This document shows, one piece after another, positions 1-8,929 of a stretch of 64,000 bases of DNA. The notes beneath the pieces are model-generated. The model saw nothing but the letters and a program-made list of their open reading frames with translations, ran no database searches and was not told where the DNA came from. The stretch lies in contig NZ_WBOF01000001.1 in NCBI RefSeq assembly GCF_009569385.1, forward strand, positions 1,674,001-1,738,000, read 5' to 3'. The number at the start of each line of letters is the position of its first letter. Position 1 is the stretch's first letter. Made by a program: the position numbers and the translations under genes. This DNA is from Streptomyces kaniharaensis. Its GTDB lineage: Bacteria > Actinomycetota > Actinomycetes > Streptomycetales > Streptomycetaceae.

Positions 1-68
1 TGCTGCACCGGTTCTACCGGCCGTTCCCGGAGGTCGAGCACTACGGCGAGCCGCTGCTCAGCGCGTAG
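1..68 (+). CDS. C-terminal fragment of an unidentified protein
   Basis: The window opens inside an open frame (codons start at base 3) whose last 21 codons end in TAG at 66-68. The visible tail reads LHRFYRPFPEVEHYGEPLLSA. That is too little to identify a family. It lies on the same strand as rpsT, 154 bases upstream, with no obvious terminator between them. Confidence 0.4.
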   Translation, partial: LHRFYRPFPEVEHYGEPLLSA

Positions 69-222
69 CCGGTTTGGGTCGGGCGGCGGGCCCCTGGTAG
101 CGTGGGCAGCTGCACCTGGCCTCGGCATGCCCTCTCAGCTGGACCGACGGCCGCGCGGTGCAACCTCCCCAGCCTCTGGCCGGGGCACCCGTGATCCATT
201 CAGACAAGACTGAGGCTCCTTC

Positions 223-492
223 GTGGCGAACATCAAGTCCCAGATCAAGCGCAACAAGACCAACGAGAAGGCGCGCCTGCGCAACAAGGCCGTCAAGTCC
301 TCGCTGAAGACCGCTCTGCGCAAGGCCCGTGAGGCCGCCGCCGCCGGCGAGGCCGAGAAGGCCGTCGAGCTGGCCCGCGCCGCCTCCAAGGCGCTGGACA
401 AGGCCGTGAGCAAGGGCGTCATCCACGCCAACCAGGCCGCCAACAAGAAGTCGGCCATCACCAAGCGCGTCAACACCGCCGCCCAGGCCTGA
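223..492 (+). CDS. rpsT: 30S ribosomal protein S20
   Basis: This 89-residue, Lys/Arg/Ala-rich protein begins [12 protein letters not shown], the typical S20 opening, and has the usual S20 length. S20 binds 16S rRNA early in assembly of the small subunit. The start is GTG at 223, with a GAGG Shine-Dalgarno seven bases upstream (212-215). The gene stands alone on the plus strand, convergent with holA, and is followed by a strong hairpin at 623-672. In streptomycetes rpsT lies beside holA, which fits. Confidence 0.97.
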   Translation: MANIKSQIKRNKTNEKARLRNKAVKSSLKTALRKAREAAAAGEAEKAVELARAASKALDKAVSKGVIHANQAANKKSAITKRVNTAAQA

Positions 493-622
493 CGCCCCCG
501 GGGGCTCCGGCCCCCAACGCCTCGGGACGACCCGGCCCTCTACCCGGCTCCCTGAGGCGCGCGAGAACTCGCACCGCACGCGGCCTGCGTTCGCCACGCG
601 GGTGCGGTGCACTAAGCAGTAC

Positions 623-672
623 GGCAGGCGCCGCAGCGGCCTCTTCCCCAGAGGCCCGCTGCGGCGCCTGCC
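623..672. terminator. bidirectional hairpin between rpsT and holA
   Basis: The arms 623-644 and 650-672 are complementary over about 22 pairs with one bulged G, around a short loop. It sits between two convergent genes, so it can end transcription from both sides. The rest of the 493-811 gap shows no gene. Confidence 0.8.
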
Positions 673-811
673 GCGTTTCGCGGGGCCAGTTGGTCGAGGG
701 GGACGAGGATCGACCGCAGGACGCCCAGGACGGCGCCACCGGCTGCCGCCCGAGGGGTGGGAACGCCCTGGGACGCCCCTGGAATTCAGTACTCAGTCGG
801 CCGGGCAGTGC

Positions 812-1810
812 TCAGTACGCCGGACGACTGCCCGCCCGGGCGGCCCGGGCGACGGCGACCACCGCGCGCTCCAGGGCGAAGGCCGGGTCGTCCGAACCGC
901 CCTTGACGGCGGCGTCCGCCTGCGCGATCGCGGTCAGCGCGACGGCCACGCCGTCGCCCGTCCAGCCGCGCATCTGCTGGCGGACCCGCTCGACCTTCCA
1001 CGGCGGCATGCCCAACTCGCGGGCCAGATCGGCCGGACGCATGTTCCGTCCGGTGGTCGCCAGCCGCCCGATGCTGCGCACGCCGGACGCCAGCGCGTAG
1101 GTGATGCCCGTCGGCGGTTGCCCCACCGCCAGGGCCCAGCGCAGCCGCTCCAGCGCCTCCGCGGCCCGGCCGGTGACCGCCAGGTCGGCCACCTCGAAGC
1201 CGGTGGCCTCGGCCCGGCCGCTGTAGTAGCGGGCCACCACGGTCTCGTCGATCGCGCCCTCGACGTCCGAGGTGAGCTGGCTGCACGCGGCGGCCAGCTC
1301 GCGCAGATCGCTGCCGAGCGCGTCCAGCAGGGCCTGGCAGGCCTCCGGGGTGGCGGACCGCCCGAGCGAGCGGAACTCGCCCTTGACGAACGCCAGCCTC
1401 TCGCCGGCCTTGGCCAGCTTCGCGCACGCCACCTCACGCGCGCCCGCCTTGCGCGCCGCGTCCAGCAGCCCCTTGCCCTTGGCTCCGCCCGCGTGCACCA
1501 GCACCATGATCACTTCGTCGGCCGGCGCCTCGATGTACGCCTTGACCTCCTTCACCGAGTCGGCGGAGAGGTCCTGGGCGGCCCTGATCACGATCACCTT
1601 GCGCTCGGCGAACAGCGACGGGGTGGTCAGCTCGGCCAGACTGCCCGGCTGGAGCCCGCCGGGCGGGAGATCCCGCACGTCGGTGTCCGGGTCCGCCGCC
1701 TTCGCCGCCGCCACCACCTGGGCGACCGCGCGGTCCAGCAGCAGCTCCTCCTGGCCGACCGCGAGGGTCAGCGGGGCGAGCAGGTCGTCGGGTGCACTCT
1801 TCCTGGCCAT
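812..1810 (-). CDS. holA: DNA polymerase III, delta subunit
   Basis: A 332-residue protein starting MARKSAPDDLLAPLTLAVGQ, with the PLTLAVGQEELLLDRAV opening, the AFVKGEFRSLG region and the helical C-terminal collar typical of HolA. The delta subunit opens the beta sliding clamp as part of the clamp-loader complex. Length matches the family. The start is ATG at 1810, and the gene is divergent from the small acidic ORF at 1899. The identification rests on overall sequence character and neighbourhood (rpsT-holA-comEC), because delta lacks a simple catalytic motif. Confidence 0.88.
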   Translation of the reverse strand: MARKSAPDDLLAPLTLAVGQEELLLDRAVAQVVAAAKAADPDTDVRDLPPGGLQPGSLAELTTPSLFAERKVIVIRAAQDLSADSVKEVKAYIEAPADEVIMVLVHAGGAKGKGLLDAARKAGAREVACAKLAKAGERLAFVKGEFRSLGRSATPEACQALLDALGSDLRELAAACSQLTSDVEGAIDETVVARYYSGRAEATGFEVADLAVTGRAAEALERLRWALAVGQPPTGITYALASGVRSIGRLATTGRNMRPADLARELGMPPWKVERVRQQMRGWTGDGVAVALTAIAQADAAVKGGSDDPAFALERAVVAVARAARAGSRPAY

Positions 1811-1898
1811 CGCCTACCAGCATCCCACGGGGGACGGACACCCCGGCCGCCCCGGCCTTGCGTGCGGGCCCGGACCGGGGGGCCTGGACAATGAGCCG

Positions 1899-2192
1899 GT
1901 GACCGAAGACCACACCACCGACCAGCCGGACGTCGACGACCCGCACGCCCGGCAGCTGCTCGTCCTGCCCGACCGCGACGCCGCCGACGACGCCGCGGAG
2001 GAGCTCAGCGCCACCCACCCCGACCTCGGCGAGCTCGAAATCGTCCGCGACGCCCTGGCCGGCGAGGACGACGCCGAGGACGCCCAGTGGCTGGTCGTCG
2101 TCGAACCCCCGGAGGACGGCTGGACCCCGGCCCGGCTGCAGGCCCTCGACGCGCTCGCCGCCGAGTACGAGGGCTGGCGCGAGGAGGGCTGA
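1899..2192 (+). CDS. conserved small acidic protein, unknown function
   Basis: A 97-residue acidic protein from a GTG at 1899; an ATG at 1891 is out of frame and stops at once. The sequence is rich in Asp and Glu and contains LLVLPDRDAADDAAEEL and WLVVVEPPEDGW, suggesting a small alpha/beta fold. No signal peptide or membrane segment is visible. It is divergent from holA with 88 bases between starts. Streptomycetes carry a hypothetical gene at this place. Function is not recognised. Confidence 0.7.
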   Translation: MTEDHTTDQPDVDDPHARQLLVLPDRDAADDAAEELSATHPDLGELEIVRDALAGEDDAEDAQWLVVVEPPEDGWTPARLQALDALAAEYEGWREEG

Positions 2193-2412
2193 GCGCCCCT
2201 TCCCGCCGCGCCGGGGCGGCGAGGGCAACCGCCAAATCCGGTGAAACTCGACGGCCATAGGGAGTTGACGGCTGGTCAGGGCGGCGCTTTGCTTCAGTAA
2301 CGGCCGATTGCGCGTGTCGGCCCGCGTTTCTGTCATGCTCCTGACATCGACCCGGCCGCTGACCGGCCCCAGTTCGCCCCCCATGCCTCACCCCCACCAC
2401 TTCGGAGGCCCC

Positions 2413-3819
2413 ATGGCCAGGAAGCGTTCAACCACCCTCGCGGCGGGCACAGTTGCCGCGCTCACCGTGCTCGCGCTGTCCGCCGCGCCGATGGCCACAG
2501 CCCAGAACACCCGGCCGTCGGCCGCCCAGAGCATGGTCGTCTACCGCGTCCCCACCCACACGGCAGAGGACGCCCGAACCCTCTCCGCCGAGGGCTTCGA
2601 CCTGCTCGAACACCGCCAGGGCAGTGATCTGTTCGTCCTCGGCGACGCCCGCGAGGGCACCCGGCTGCGCCTGCTCGGCTTCGCGCCGACCGTCGAGCAG
2701 ACGCTGCCCGGGCCGACACCGACACCGCTCCGGCCTCCTCCCAGGAGCGGCCAACTCCCCACCGCGAACCCGGACGAGACCTACTACGGCGGCTACCACA
2801 CGGTCAACGCCCACTACGCACACCTGGACCAAGTCGCCTCCCAGCACCCGGACCTGGCCACCGTCGTGACGTACGGACAGTCCTGGCGCAAGCAGACCGG
2901 GAAGCCCAACGGCTACGACCTGAAGGCCGTCTGCATCACCAAGCTCACAGCGGGCGACTGCCGGCGCACCCCGAACTCGGCCAAGCCCCGGTTCTTCCTG
3001 ATGAGCCAGATCCACGCCCGCGAACTCACCACCGGCGAGGTCTCCTGGCGCTGGATCGACCACCTCACCGGCGGCTACGGCACCGACAAGGACGTCACCG
3101 CGCTCCTCGACTCCACCGAGATCTGGGTCGTGCCGATCGCCAACCCCGACGGCGTCGACATCGTCCAGCAGGGCGGCGACAGCCCCAACTACCAGCGCAA
3201 GAACGCCGACGACGCCAACGGCGGCTCCTGCGACCTCTTCGGCCAGACCGGCGTCGACCTCAACCGCAACGCCGGCACGCACTGGGGCGGACTGGGCACC
3301 TCGACCGACCCGTGCTCCGAGATCTACCTCGGCCCGCAGGCCGACTCCGAGGTCGAGAACAGCGCCCTGGAAGGCCTGTTCCGCGACCTGTACCCGGCGG
3401 TGCGCGGCCCCGGCGACACCGACCCCGCCCCGGCGGACACCCGAGGAATCATGATCACCATGCACAGCGACGCCAGCATGGTCATCTTCCCCTGGGGCCA
3501 CGACCGCGCCGTCCACACCGGCAACGACGCCGCCCTGCGTGCCCTGGCCGGCAAGCTCGGCGCCCTCACCGGCTACCAGCCCGGCCAGGCCGGCGAAATC
3601 CTCTACGACGCCGCCGGGGGCACGGACGACTGGATCTACGACAAGCTCGGCACCGCCAGCTTCACCATCGAGGTCGGCGACAGCGACTCCCGCGGCTGCT
3701 CCGGGTTCATGCCCGCCTACTCCTGCCAGGACTCCTACTTCTGGCCCAAGATGAAGCCCGCCCTCATGTACGCCGCCACCCACGCTCCGGCGCCCTACAG
3801 CACCACCGCCGGCGACTGA
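2413..3819 (+). CDS. secreted M14-family zinc carboxypeptidase
   Basis: A 468-residue exoenzyme. The ATG at 2413 is chosen because a GGAGG-like ribosome site (about 2403) precedes it and it opens directly into a Sec signal peptide (MARKRS, hydrophobic stretch, ATAQN cleavage region). A longer reading from 2308 would bury the signal. Peptidase M14 landmarks are all present: zinc ligands His201 and Glu204 in IHARELTTGE, DLNRNAGTHW, third ligand His351 in TMHSD, and catalytic Glu420 in FTIEVGD. It should remove C-terminal residues from extracellular peptides. It is a single gene followed by a terminator. Confidence 0.92.
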   Translation: MARKRSTTLAAGTVAALTVLALSAAPMATAQNTRPSAAQSMVVYRVPTHTAEDARTLSAEGFDLLEHRQGSDLFVLGDAREGTRLRLLGFAPTVEQTLPGPTPTPLRPPPRSGQLPTANPDETYYGGYHTVNAHYAHLDQVASQHPDLATVVTYGQSWRKQTGKPNGYDLKAVCITKLTAGDCRRTPNSAKPRFFLMSQIHARELTTGEVSWRWIDHLTGGYGTDKDVTALLDSTEIWVVPIANPDGVDIVQQGGDSPNYQRKNADDANGGSCDLFGQTGVDLNRNAGTHWGGLGTSTDPCSEIYLGPQADSEVENSALEGLFRDLYPAVRGPGDTDPAPADTRGIMITMHSDASMVIFPWGHDRAVHTGNDAALRALAGKLGALTGYQPGQAGEILYDAAGGTDDWIYDKLGTASFTIEVGDSDSRGCSGFMPAYSCQDSYFWPKMKPALMYAATHAPAPYSTTAGD

Positions 3820-3854
3820 CCTGGCCAACGAGGAGAAGCCACCCTGAAAGCCGC

Positions 3855-3888
3855 GCGCGGCGCTCCGGTGCTACCCGGAGCGCCGCGC
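3855..3888 (+). terminator. hairpin after the M14 carboxypeptidase
   Basis: A perfect 14-bp stem (3855-3868 with 3875-3888) around a six-base loop, 35 bases past the stop of the carboxypeptidase gene. Confidence 0.8.
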
Positions 3889-4013
3889 TGCTTCCGGCGG
3901 CTTCTCGCCGGTCGCCTCCGTTTCTCGGCCTCGTTGTCCCTCGGCCCTTGCCTGGCCGACCCTCCCTTGGCCTCCTCGTCCTTCTGACCCCCGACCGCTT
4001 CTACCGCTTCCCC

Positions 4014-4047
4014 GCGGCGCGCTCCGGGCCTGCCCGGAGCGCGCCGC
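4014..4047 (-). terminator. hairpin after comEC
   Basis: A perfect 16-bp stem (4014-4029 with 4032-4047) with a two-base apex, lying downstream of comEC on the minus strand. Its stem sequence resembles that of the 3855-3888 hairpin, so the pair insulates the convergent genes. No gene is seen in 3820-4153. Confidence 0.7.
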
Positions 4048-4062
4048 CACAATCCTTCTCGG

Positions 4063-4150
4063 GCCCCGCCCCCGCCCCCGCCCCCCTCCCTCCTCCCCAC
4101 CCCTTCCCCTTCCCTTCCCCACCCCGGGGATGGGAGGAGAGGAGGGCGGA
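4063..4150. repeat. polypyrimidine/polypurine tract
   Basis: About 65 nearly uninterrupted pyrimidines (runs of 4-6 C) are followed by a purine-rich block up to 4150. The complementary strand has many runs of three or more G and could form G-quadruplex structures. It lies just downstream of comEC. Confidence 0.6.
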
Positions 4151-4153
4151 TGG

Positions 4154-6772
4154 TCACCTCGGCGGGGCTCGCGGGGTGTGCGAGCCCCGCCCGGTGTGGG
4201 AGTCGGCCGACTCGTCCGCGCCGTGGGAGCCCGGCTTGTGCGCTTCGTGCGCACCCTGCGGGTGCACGGCCGCGCCGAGGGTGGCCGGTGAGTCGCCCGT
4301 CACGGCGATGTCTCCCGACCGGTCGGTGCGCAGGACGGTCGCACCGAGCCCGCGCAACCGGTCCACCGTCCGAGGGGACGGATGACCGTACGAATTGCCC
4401 TCACCGCACGAGATCAAGGCGAGTCGGGGCCGCAACGCACCGGCCAAGTCCCAGTCCTGGTGGGCAGAGCCGTGATGAGCGACCTTCAGTACGTCCACGC
4501 GCCCCACCCTGCCCAACAAGGCGGACTGGGCGGGTGGTTCGAGGTCCCCAAGCAACGCCATCCGCACTCCGCCGGCCACCGTCACCAGCAACGCGACGCT
4601 CGCGTTGTTCGCGCCCGGCGCCTCGACGGCCGCACCGGCATCGGGCCAGACCACGTCCCACGACAACCCCGGCCCGGCCGACCGCCGTTCACCGCGCCCG
4701 GCACGGAGCAACGGGACACCGGCGCCGGCCGCCCAACTCGACACCCGGGCCGCCTCGCCCGGCGGATCGTCCAGGGTCGTTCCCTCGATCGCACCGACCC
4801 GCCGGCCCCGCAACACCCCGGGCACGCCCTCGACGTGATCGGCGTGGAAATGTGTCACCAGCAGCAACGGCACCGTTGTGATGCCCAAGTCCCGCAGACA
4901 GCGATCAGCCGCATTCGGATCCGGTCCCGCGTCGACCACCACCGCACTGCCCGGTGTGTCCACCGGAAGCACCAGCATGTCGCCCTGACCGATGTCGCAC
5001 ATCACTATCCGCCAGCCCGGCGGTGGCCAGCCGGTGGCGATCCGGGCGAGCAACGGCGGCCGCACCAGCACCGCCAGCAGGACCACCAGCAGCGTCCCCG
5101 TCACCAACGCCCGCACCCATCGCACCCGCGCGCGGACCCGCCCACCGGAATCCGCCCGTCGAGGCAGCAGCAGCGGTGCTGCCCAGCAAACCGCCAGCGT
5201 GACCAGAGTGGCTGTCACCACCCCGAACCACCCACCTGGCCAAGACAGTTGCCCACCCGGCAACTCGGCCCCGCGGCGCGCCACCAGGGCCAGCCAGCCG
5301 ACCGGTACCCCGGCCGGTTCCGCCAGCAGCCGGGCCAGTGCCGGAGAGAGCGGCTGCAGCACGAGCACCCCGAAGCCGAGCAGCGTCGCCGGGGCCACCG
5401 CCAGCTCGGCCAGCAGGTTGCACGGGATCGCGACCAGACTGATGTGCCCGGACAGCACCACCGTCACCGGCGCGCACAGGGCCTGTGCCCCCGCCGTCGC
5501 CGCGAGCGCGCCCGCCAGGTGGTGCGGCCAGCGCCGCGACCGCAGGGCCTCGGCCCAGTGCGGCCCGAGGATGAGCAGCCCGGCCGTGGCGAGTACGGAC
5601 AGCAGGAACCCGAAGGACCGCGCCAGATACGGGTCTAGCAGCACCAGGACCAGCACCGCCCCGGCCAGCGCGGGCACGGCCTGCCGGGGCCTGCCGGTGG
5701 CGAGCGCGAGCATGCCGATCAGAGCCGTCCCCGCCGCCCGGAGCACACTGGGCTCCGGGCGGCAGATGGTGACGAAGGCCAGCGTCAGCGCCGTCCCGAG
5801 CAGGGCGCTGACGCGCAGCGAGAGCCCCAGAAGTGCGGCCAGGCCTCGGCGCTCGGGGGTCCCGGCCTGCCCCGGGGCGCCCAGCAGCGCCCCGAGGACG
5901 ATCGCCAGGTTGGCCCCGCTCACAGCCACCAGGTGCACCAGGTCGGTGGCCCGGAAGGCGTCCACGAGGTCGCCGGGCAGTCGCGAGGTGTCCCCGACGA
6001 CCAGGCCCGGCAACAGTCCCCGCGCGTCAGGCGGGAGCCCGTCGCTGGCCGTTCGAAGGCCCTCGCGCAGGCGCCCGGCGATCCGCTGCGGCAGGCTCGG
6101 GGGCGAGAGCTGCCGGGGCGCGCCGCGGACGACCAGCAGCGCCGCTGACTCGGTGTCGTACCCCTCCCCCGCCGGTCGGACCTCGGCCTCCACCGCCAGC
6201 CGGGCGGACGGGAGCAGCCCTTGCCACGGCCCGGCCTCCTGCCCCCGGACCATGACCGTCACCGGGGTTCGCGTCCGGGTGACCCGCCCGTCCGGGACGG
6301 TCACGCGGTCCGCCACCGCATCCACGGTGAGAACGGTCTGCCCGCCGGTGGTGCCGCCGCGGGACGCGTGGGACTTCGGGTCCCCGGCGACGGTCAGCTC
6401 GACCTCCACGACCCGGGCCGGCTCATCGGCCGCACGCGGTGGGGCGTGCTCGGCGACCCGGGCCAGCTCCGGCAGCGGCCCCCGGTGCAGGTCGGCGGTC
6501 TGCAGCAGGGTGGCGGCCGTGGCCGTCGCCCCGGTGAGCAGGACGGCCGCCAGTGTCGCCGCCGCCCCATGGCGGCGGAGCGCTCTCGACCGGGCGAGCA
6601 GCACGACGCCCGCGAGCGCGGCCACGCCCGCCAGCCCGAGCAGCACGGCATCGTGACCCGGCGCCCGGCCGAGGAGCGCGGCCGCGACCACCCACGCCGA
6701 CATGGCGGGGAGCAGCAGCCGGAAGTCGGAGCCCGGGGTGCGGACGGCCGGGGTCGGGTCGGCGGCGGACAC
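4154..6772 (-). CDS. comEC: ComEC/Rec2-family DNA uptake channel protein
   Basis: An 872-residue polytopic membrane protein. The start is taken as GTG at 6772 (VSAADPTPAV), because GGGAGG lies about eight bases upstream; an earlier ATG at 6892 has no such site. Order: N-terminal membrane helices and an extracytoplasmic region, a ComEC competence domain with the LVHLVAVSGANLAIVLG motif, further membrane helices, then a C-terminal metallo-beta-lactamase domain with THFHADH metal ligands and a later AHHGS motif. ComEC forms the channel that moves single-stranded DNA across the membrane. Whether streptomycetes use it for natural uptake is unsettled. It follows comEA after 132 bases. Confidence 0.93.
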   Translation of the reverse strand: MSAADPTPAVRTPGSDFRLLLPAMSAWVVAAALLGRAPGHDAVLLGLAGVAALAGVVLLARSRALRRHGAAATLAAVLLTGATATAATLLQTADLHRGPLPELARVAEHAPPRAADEPARVVEVELTVAGDPKSHASRGGTTGGQTVLTVDAVADRVTVPDGRVTRTRTPVTVMVRGQEAGPWQGLLPSARLAVEAEVRPAGEGYDTESAALLVVRGAPRQLSPPSLPQRIAGRLREGLRTASDGLPPDARGLLPGLVVGDTSRLPGDLVDAFRATDLVHLVAVSGANLAIVLGALLGAPGQAGTPERRGLAALLGLSLRVSALLGTALTLAFVTICRPEPSVLRAAGTALIGMLALATGRPRQAVPALAGAVLVLVLLDPYLARSFGFLLSVLATAGLLILGPHWAEALRSRRWPHHLAGALAATAGAQALCAPVTVVLSGHISLVAIPCNLLAELAVAPATLLGFGVLVLQPLSPALARLLAEPAGVPVGWLALVARRGAELPGGQLSWPGGWFGVVTATLVTLAVCWAAPLLLPRRADSGGRVRARVRWVRALVTGTLLVVLLAVLVRPPLLARIATGWPPPGWRIVMCDIGQGDMLVLPVDTPGSAVVVDAGPDPNAADRCLRDLGITTVPLLLVTHFHADHVEGVPGVLRGRRVGAIEGTTLDDPPGEAARVSSWAAGAGVPLLRAGRGERRSAGPGLSWDVVWPDAGAAVEAPGANNASVALLVTVAGGVRMALLGDLEPPAQSALLGRVGRVDVLKVAHHGSAHQDWDLAGALRPRLALISCGEGNSYGHPSPRTVDRLRGLGATVLRTDRSGDIAVTGDSPATLGAAVHPQGAHEAHKPGSHGADESADSHTGRGSHTPRAPPR

Positions 6773-6785
6773 GGTGGTACCTCCC

Positions 6786-6855
6786 TTCGGCGGAACGGAC
6801 TGGCGGAACGTGCTGGCGGAACCAACGGGCAGGACGGGCCGGCGGAACGGACCCG
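6786..6855. repeat. short GGCGGAAC direct repeats upstream of comEC
   Basis: Several copies of GGCGGAAC or CGGAACGGAC occur in 70 bases just upstream of the chosen comEC start. They explain the spurious long N-terminal extension of comEC. Confidence 0.5.
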
Positions 6856-6904
6856 CGAAAAGGACTGATCGGGACGGATGGTCGGCCGACACCTCGACGG
6901 GACG

Positions 6905-7792
6905 TCAGAGGGTGAGCAGCGGACGGAGCTCCGCGTACGTCCGCGCGCCGATGCCACTGACCTGCCGAAGCTGGTCGAGCGTGCGGAACGAGCCGTGCGA
7001 CGTGCGGTACGCGAGGATGCGCTGGGCGAGGGTCGGGCCGACACCGGGGAGGCTGTCGAGCTGTTCGAGGGTGGCCCGGTTGAGGCTGACGGTCCGTTTC
7101 GGCACGGTGTGGGCTGGCGGCACCCCGGTGCCGGTCCCGTCGGCGGAGGCAGGAGCATTGCCGGACTCGCCGACGAGGATCTGCTCACCGTCCGTCAGCA
7201 CCCGTGCCAGGTTGAGGCTTCTGGTGTCCGTCTCCGACAGAGGCCCGCCCGCCGCCCGCAGGGCGTCGGCCACCCGCGAGCCACCGGGCAGGGTGTGGAC
7301 CCCGGGCACGTGAACACGGCCGCCGATGTCCACGACGACGGGCTCGGCAGCGGGACCCGGCGCCGGAGCAAGCGCACCGGCCTCCGTACCGCCCTCGGAC
7401 GACGCCGGAGCGGACGACACCGATGAGGCCGAGGCCAGCGCCGGCACCGCGACCGCCTGCGGCCTGGCCAGCCAGAAGTGCTGCACGGCATACCCGACCG
7501 CGAACAGCAGCAGGACGGTCAGCCCCACCACCGCCCGCCGGTCGAGCAGCATCGCCGGGCCGAACCGGAACCGCGGCCCGTCACCCGCTACCACCGGATC
7601 CAGCGGCTCTGGTCCGCCGGACGGCGTCGGTGGCAGAGCAGCCCCCGGAGGCGGCCCGGTGGCCGACGGCTCACCCTCGCCGCCGCGCGGCTCCCCCGTC
7701 ACCGGCAGCACCGCCGCCATCCGCAGCCGGACGGTCTCGTTGATCTCGTGGCGCTTGGCCGCGCCCAGGCCCATGCTCGTCATGGGCAGCAC
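6905..7792 (-). CDS. comEA: ComEA-type DNA-binding protein with SLBB and helix-hairpin-helix domains
   Basis: A protein of up to 295 residues: a Pro/Gly-rich cytoplasmic N-terminus, one transmembrane helix (VVGLTVLLLFAVGYAVQHF), an Ala/Pro linker, an SLBB domain (VVVDIGGRVHVPGVHTLPGG) and a C-terminal HhH pair (LNRATLEQLDSLPGVGPTLA). ComEA binds double-stranded DNA outside the membrane and hands it to ComEC, which lies just downstream. The start is uncertain: GTG at 7792, or ATG at 7783 after a possible TACCGT -10 element, since no Shine-Dalgarno is evident. Confidence 0.9.
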   Translation of the reverse strand: MLPMTSMGLGAAKRHEINETVRLRMAAVLPVTGEPRGGEGEPSATGPPPGAALPPTPSGGPEPLDPVVAGDGPRFRFGPAMLLDRRAVVGLTVLLLFAVGYAVQHFWLARPQAVAVPALASASSVSSAPASSEGGTEAGALAPAPGPAAEPVVVDIGGRVHVPGVHTLPGGSRVADALRAAGGPLSETDTRSLNLARVLTDGEQILVGESGNAPASADGTGTGVPPAHTVPKRTVSLNRATLEQLDSLPGVGPTLAQRILAYRTSHGSFRTLDQLRQVSGIGARTYAELRPLLTL

Positions 7793-7834
7793 GGTAGGAA
7801 CCCACGGATGAGCGCGCGGACATCACCGAATCCC

Positions 7835-7861
7835 TGTGGATAGCAAGGGGGTTGTGGATAA
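7835..7861. promoter_or_regulatory. pair of DnaA-box-like sites upstream of comEA
   Basis: TGTGGATAG (7835-7843) and TGTGGATAA (7853-7861) lie 18 bases apart in the gap between the DegV gene and comEA. The second is the exact reverse complement of the E. coli DnaA box TTATCCACA; the first has one mismatch. Streptomyces boxes usually read TTGTCCACA, so function is uncertain. Confidence 0.35.
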
Positions 7862-7915
7862 CTTCGCCAACCCTCAGGAGTGAGTGGGCGCCGGTCAGAT
7901 TGACCGACACGCCCT

Positions 7916-8785
7916 TCAGTGCGACGAAACGACCGGCGAACCCACCGGCGAAACCACCACCGCGAGCAGCCCCGGCCCGACATGCGCGCCGATCACCGCC
8001 CCCACCTCACCCACGTACAGCTCCCGCAGCCCGGGCACCCGCGCCCGCAGCCGCTCCGCGAGCGGCTCGGCCCGGTCCTCCGCCGCCAGGTGGTGCACCG
8101 TGATGTCGACCGGCCCGTCGCCCGACCGCTCGACCGCGATCTCCTCCAGCCGCGCGATCGCCCGCGAAGCGGTCCGCACCTTCTCCAGCGGCTCGATCCG
8201 CCCGCCGTCCAGGTGCAGCAGCGGCTTCACGGCCAGTGCCGATCCGAGCAGCGCCCGTGCCGCCCCGATCCGGCCGCCCCGGCGCAGGTGCTCCAGGGTG
8301 TCGACGTAGAAGAACCCGCTGGTCACAGCCGCCCGCCGGGTCGCGGCCCCGGCCGCCTCGGCCAGGTCCCGCCCGGCCGCGATCGCCTCGGCCGCCGCGA
8401 GCACCCCGTACCCTAGGGCCATGCCGACGAGCCGGCTGTCCACCACCTCCACCGGGACGGGCGCCCCGGCCGCCGCCAGCCGGGCGGCCTCCACGGTGCC
8501 GGACAGCTCGCCGGAGATGTGCACCGAGACGATCCCCTTCGCCCCGGCCTCGGCGGCCGCCCGGTAGGCGGCGGCGAAGGACTCCGGGTTCGGCCGGGAC
8601 GTGGTCACCCGGTGCTTGGCGCGCAACGCCTCGGCGACGTCCTTCGGTGAGATCTCCACGCCCTCGGCGAGGACCACGTCATCGACCGCGACGCTCAGCG
8701 GAACCACCGTGATCCCGTGCCGGTCGAGGTCCTCCTGCGGCAGATAGGCCGTGGAATCCGTGACGAGTGCGAGGTCGGAGGGCAT
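7916..8785 (-). CDS. DegV-family fatty-acid-binding protein
   Basis: A 289-residue protein starting MPSDLALVTDSTAYLP at ATG 8785; a longer frame to 8881 lacks coding character. Family landmarks are the N-terminal VTDSTAYL, TTSRPNPESF, the SGELSGT loop and a conserved GRIGAARALLG. DegV/FakB proteins bind a fatty acid in a buried pocket and can present it to a fatty-acid kinase. No kinase (FakA) gene is next to it here. It is a single domain of usual length, without signal peptide. Confidence 0.9.
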   Translation of the reverse strand: MPSDLALVTDSTAYLPQEDLDRHGITVVPLSVAVDDVVLAEGVEISPKDVAEALRAKHRVTTSRPNPESFAAAYRAAAEAGAKGIVSVHISGELSGTVEAARLAAAGAPVPVEVVDSRLVGMALGYGVLAAAEAIAAGRDLAEAAGAATRRAAVTSGFFYVDTLEHLRRGGRIGAARALLGSALAVKPLLHLDGGRIEPLEKVRTASRAIARLEEIAVERSGDGPVDITVHHLAAEDRAEPLAERLRARVPGLRELYVGEVGAVIGAHVGPGLLAVVVSPVGSPVVSSH

Positions 8786-8929
8786 GAGGCGGAGGTTACT
8801 CCCCGTTCGGTCGGGATGACAGCGCCCGGCTCCGGGCACCCGGACGGCACCGCCGGTCAGCCCGGATCGAGCAGTACGCACCGCAGGCGCTCACCGTCGG
8901 CGCGAGCCGCCCGACGGCGACCGGCCCGA

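Noticed and set aside
602..1894. Plus-strand frame of 430 codons across the rpsT-holA gap
   Set aside because: It runs through the bidirectional terminator and opposite holA, with Arg/Gly/Pro bias and no recognisable fold.
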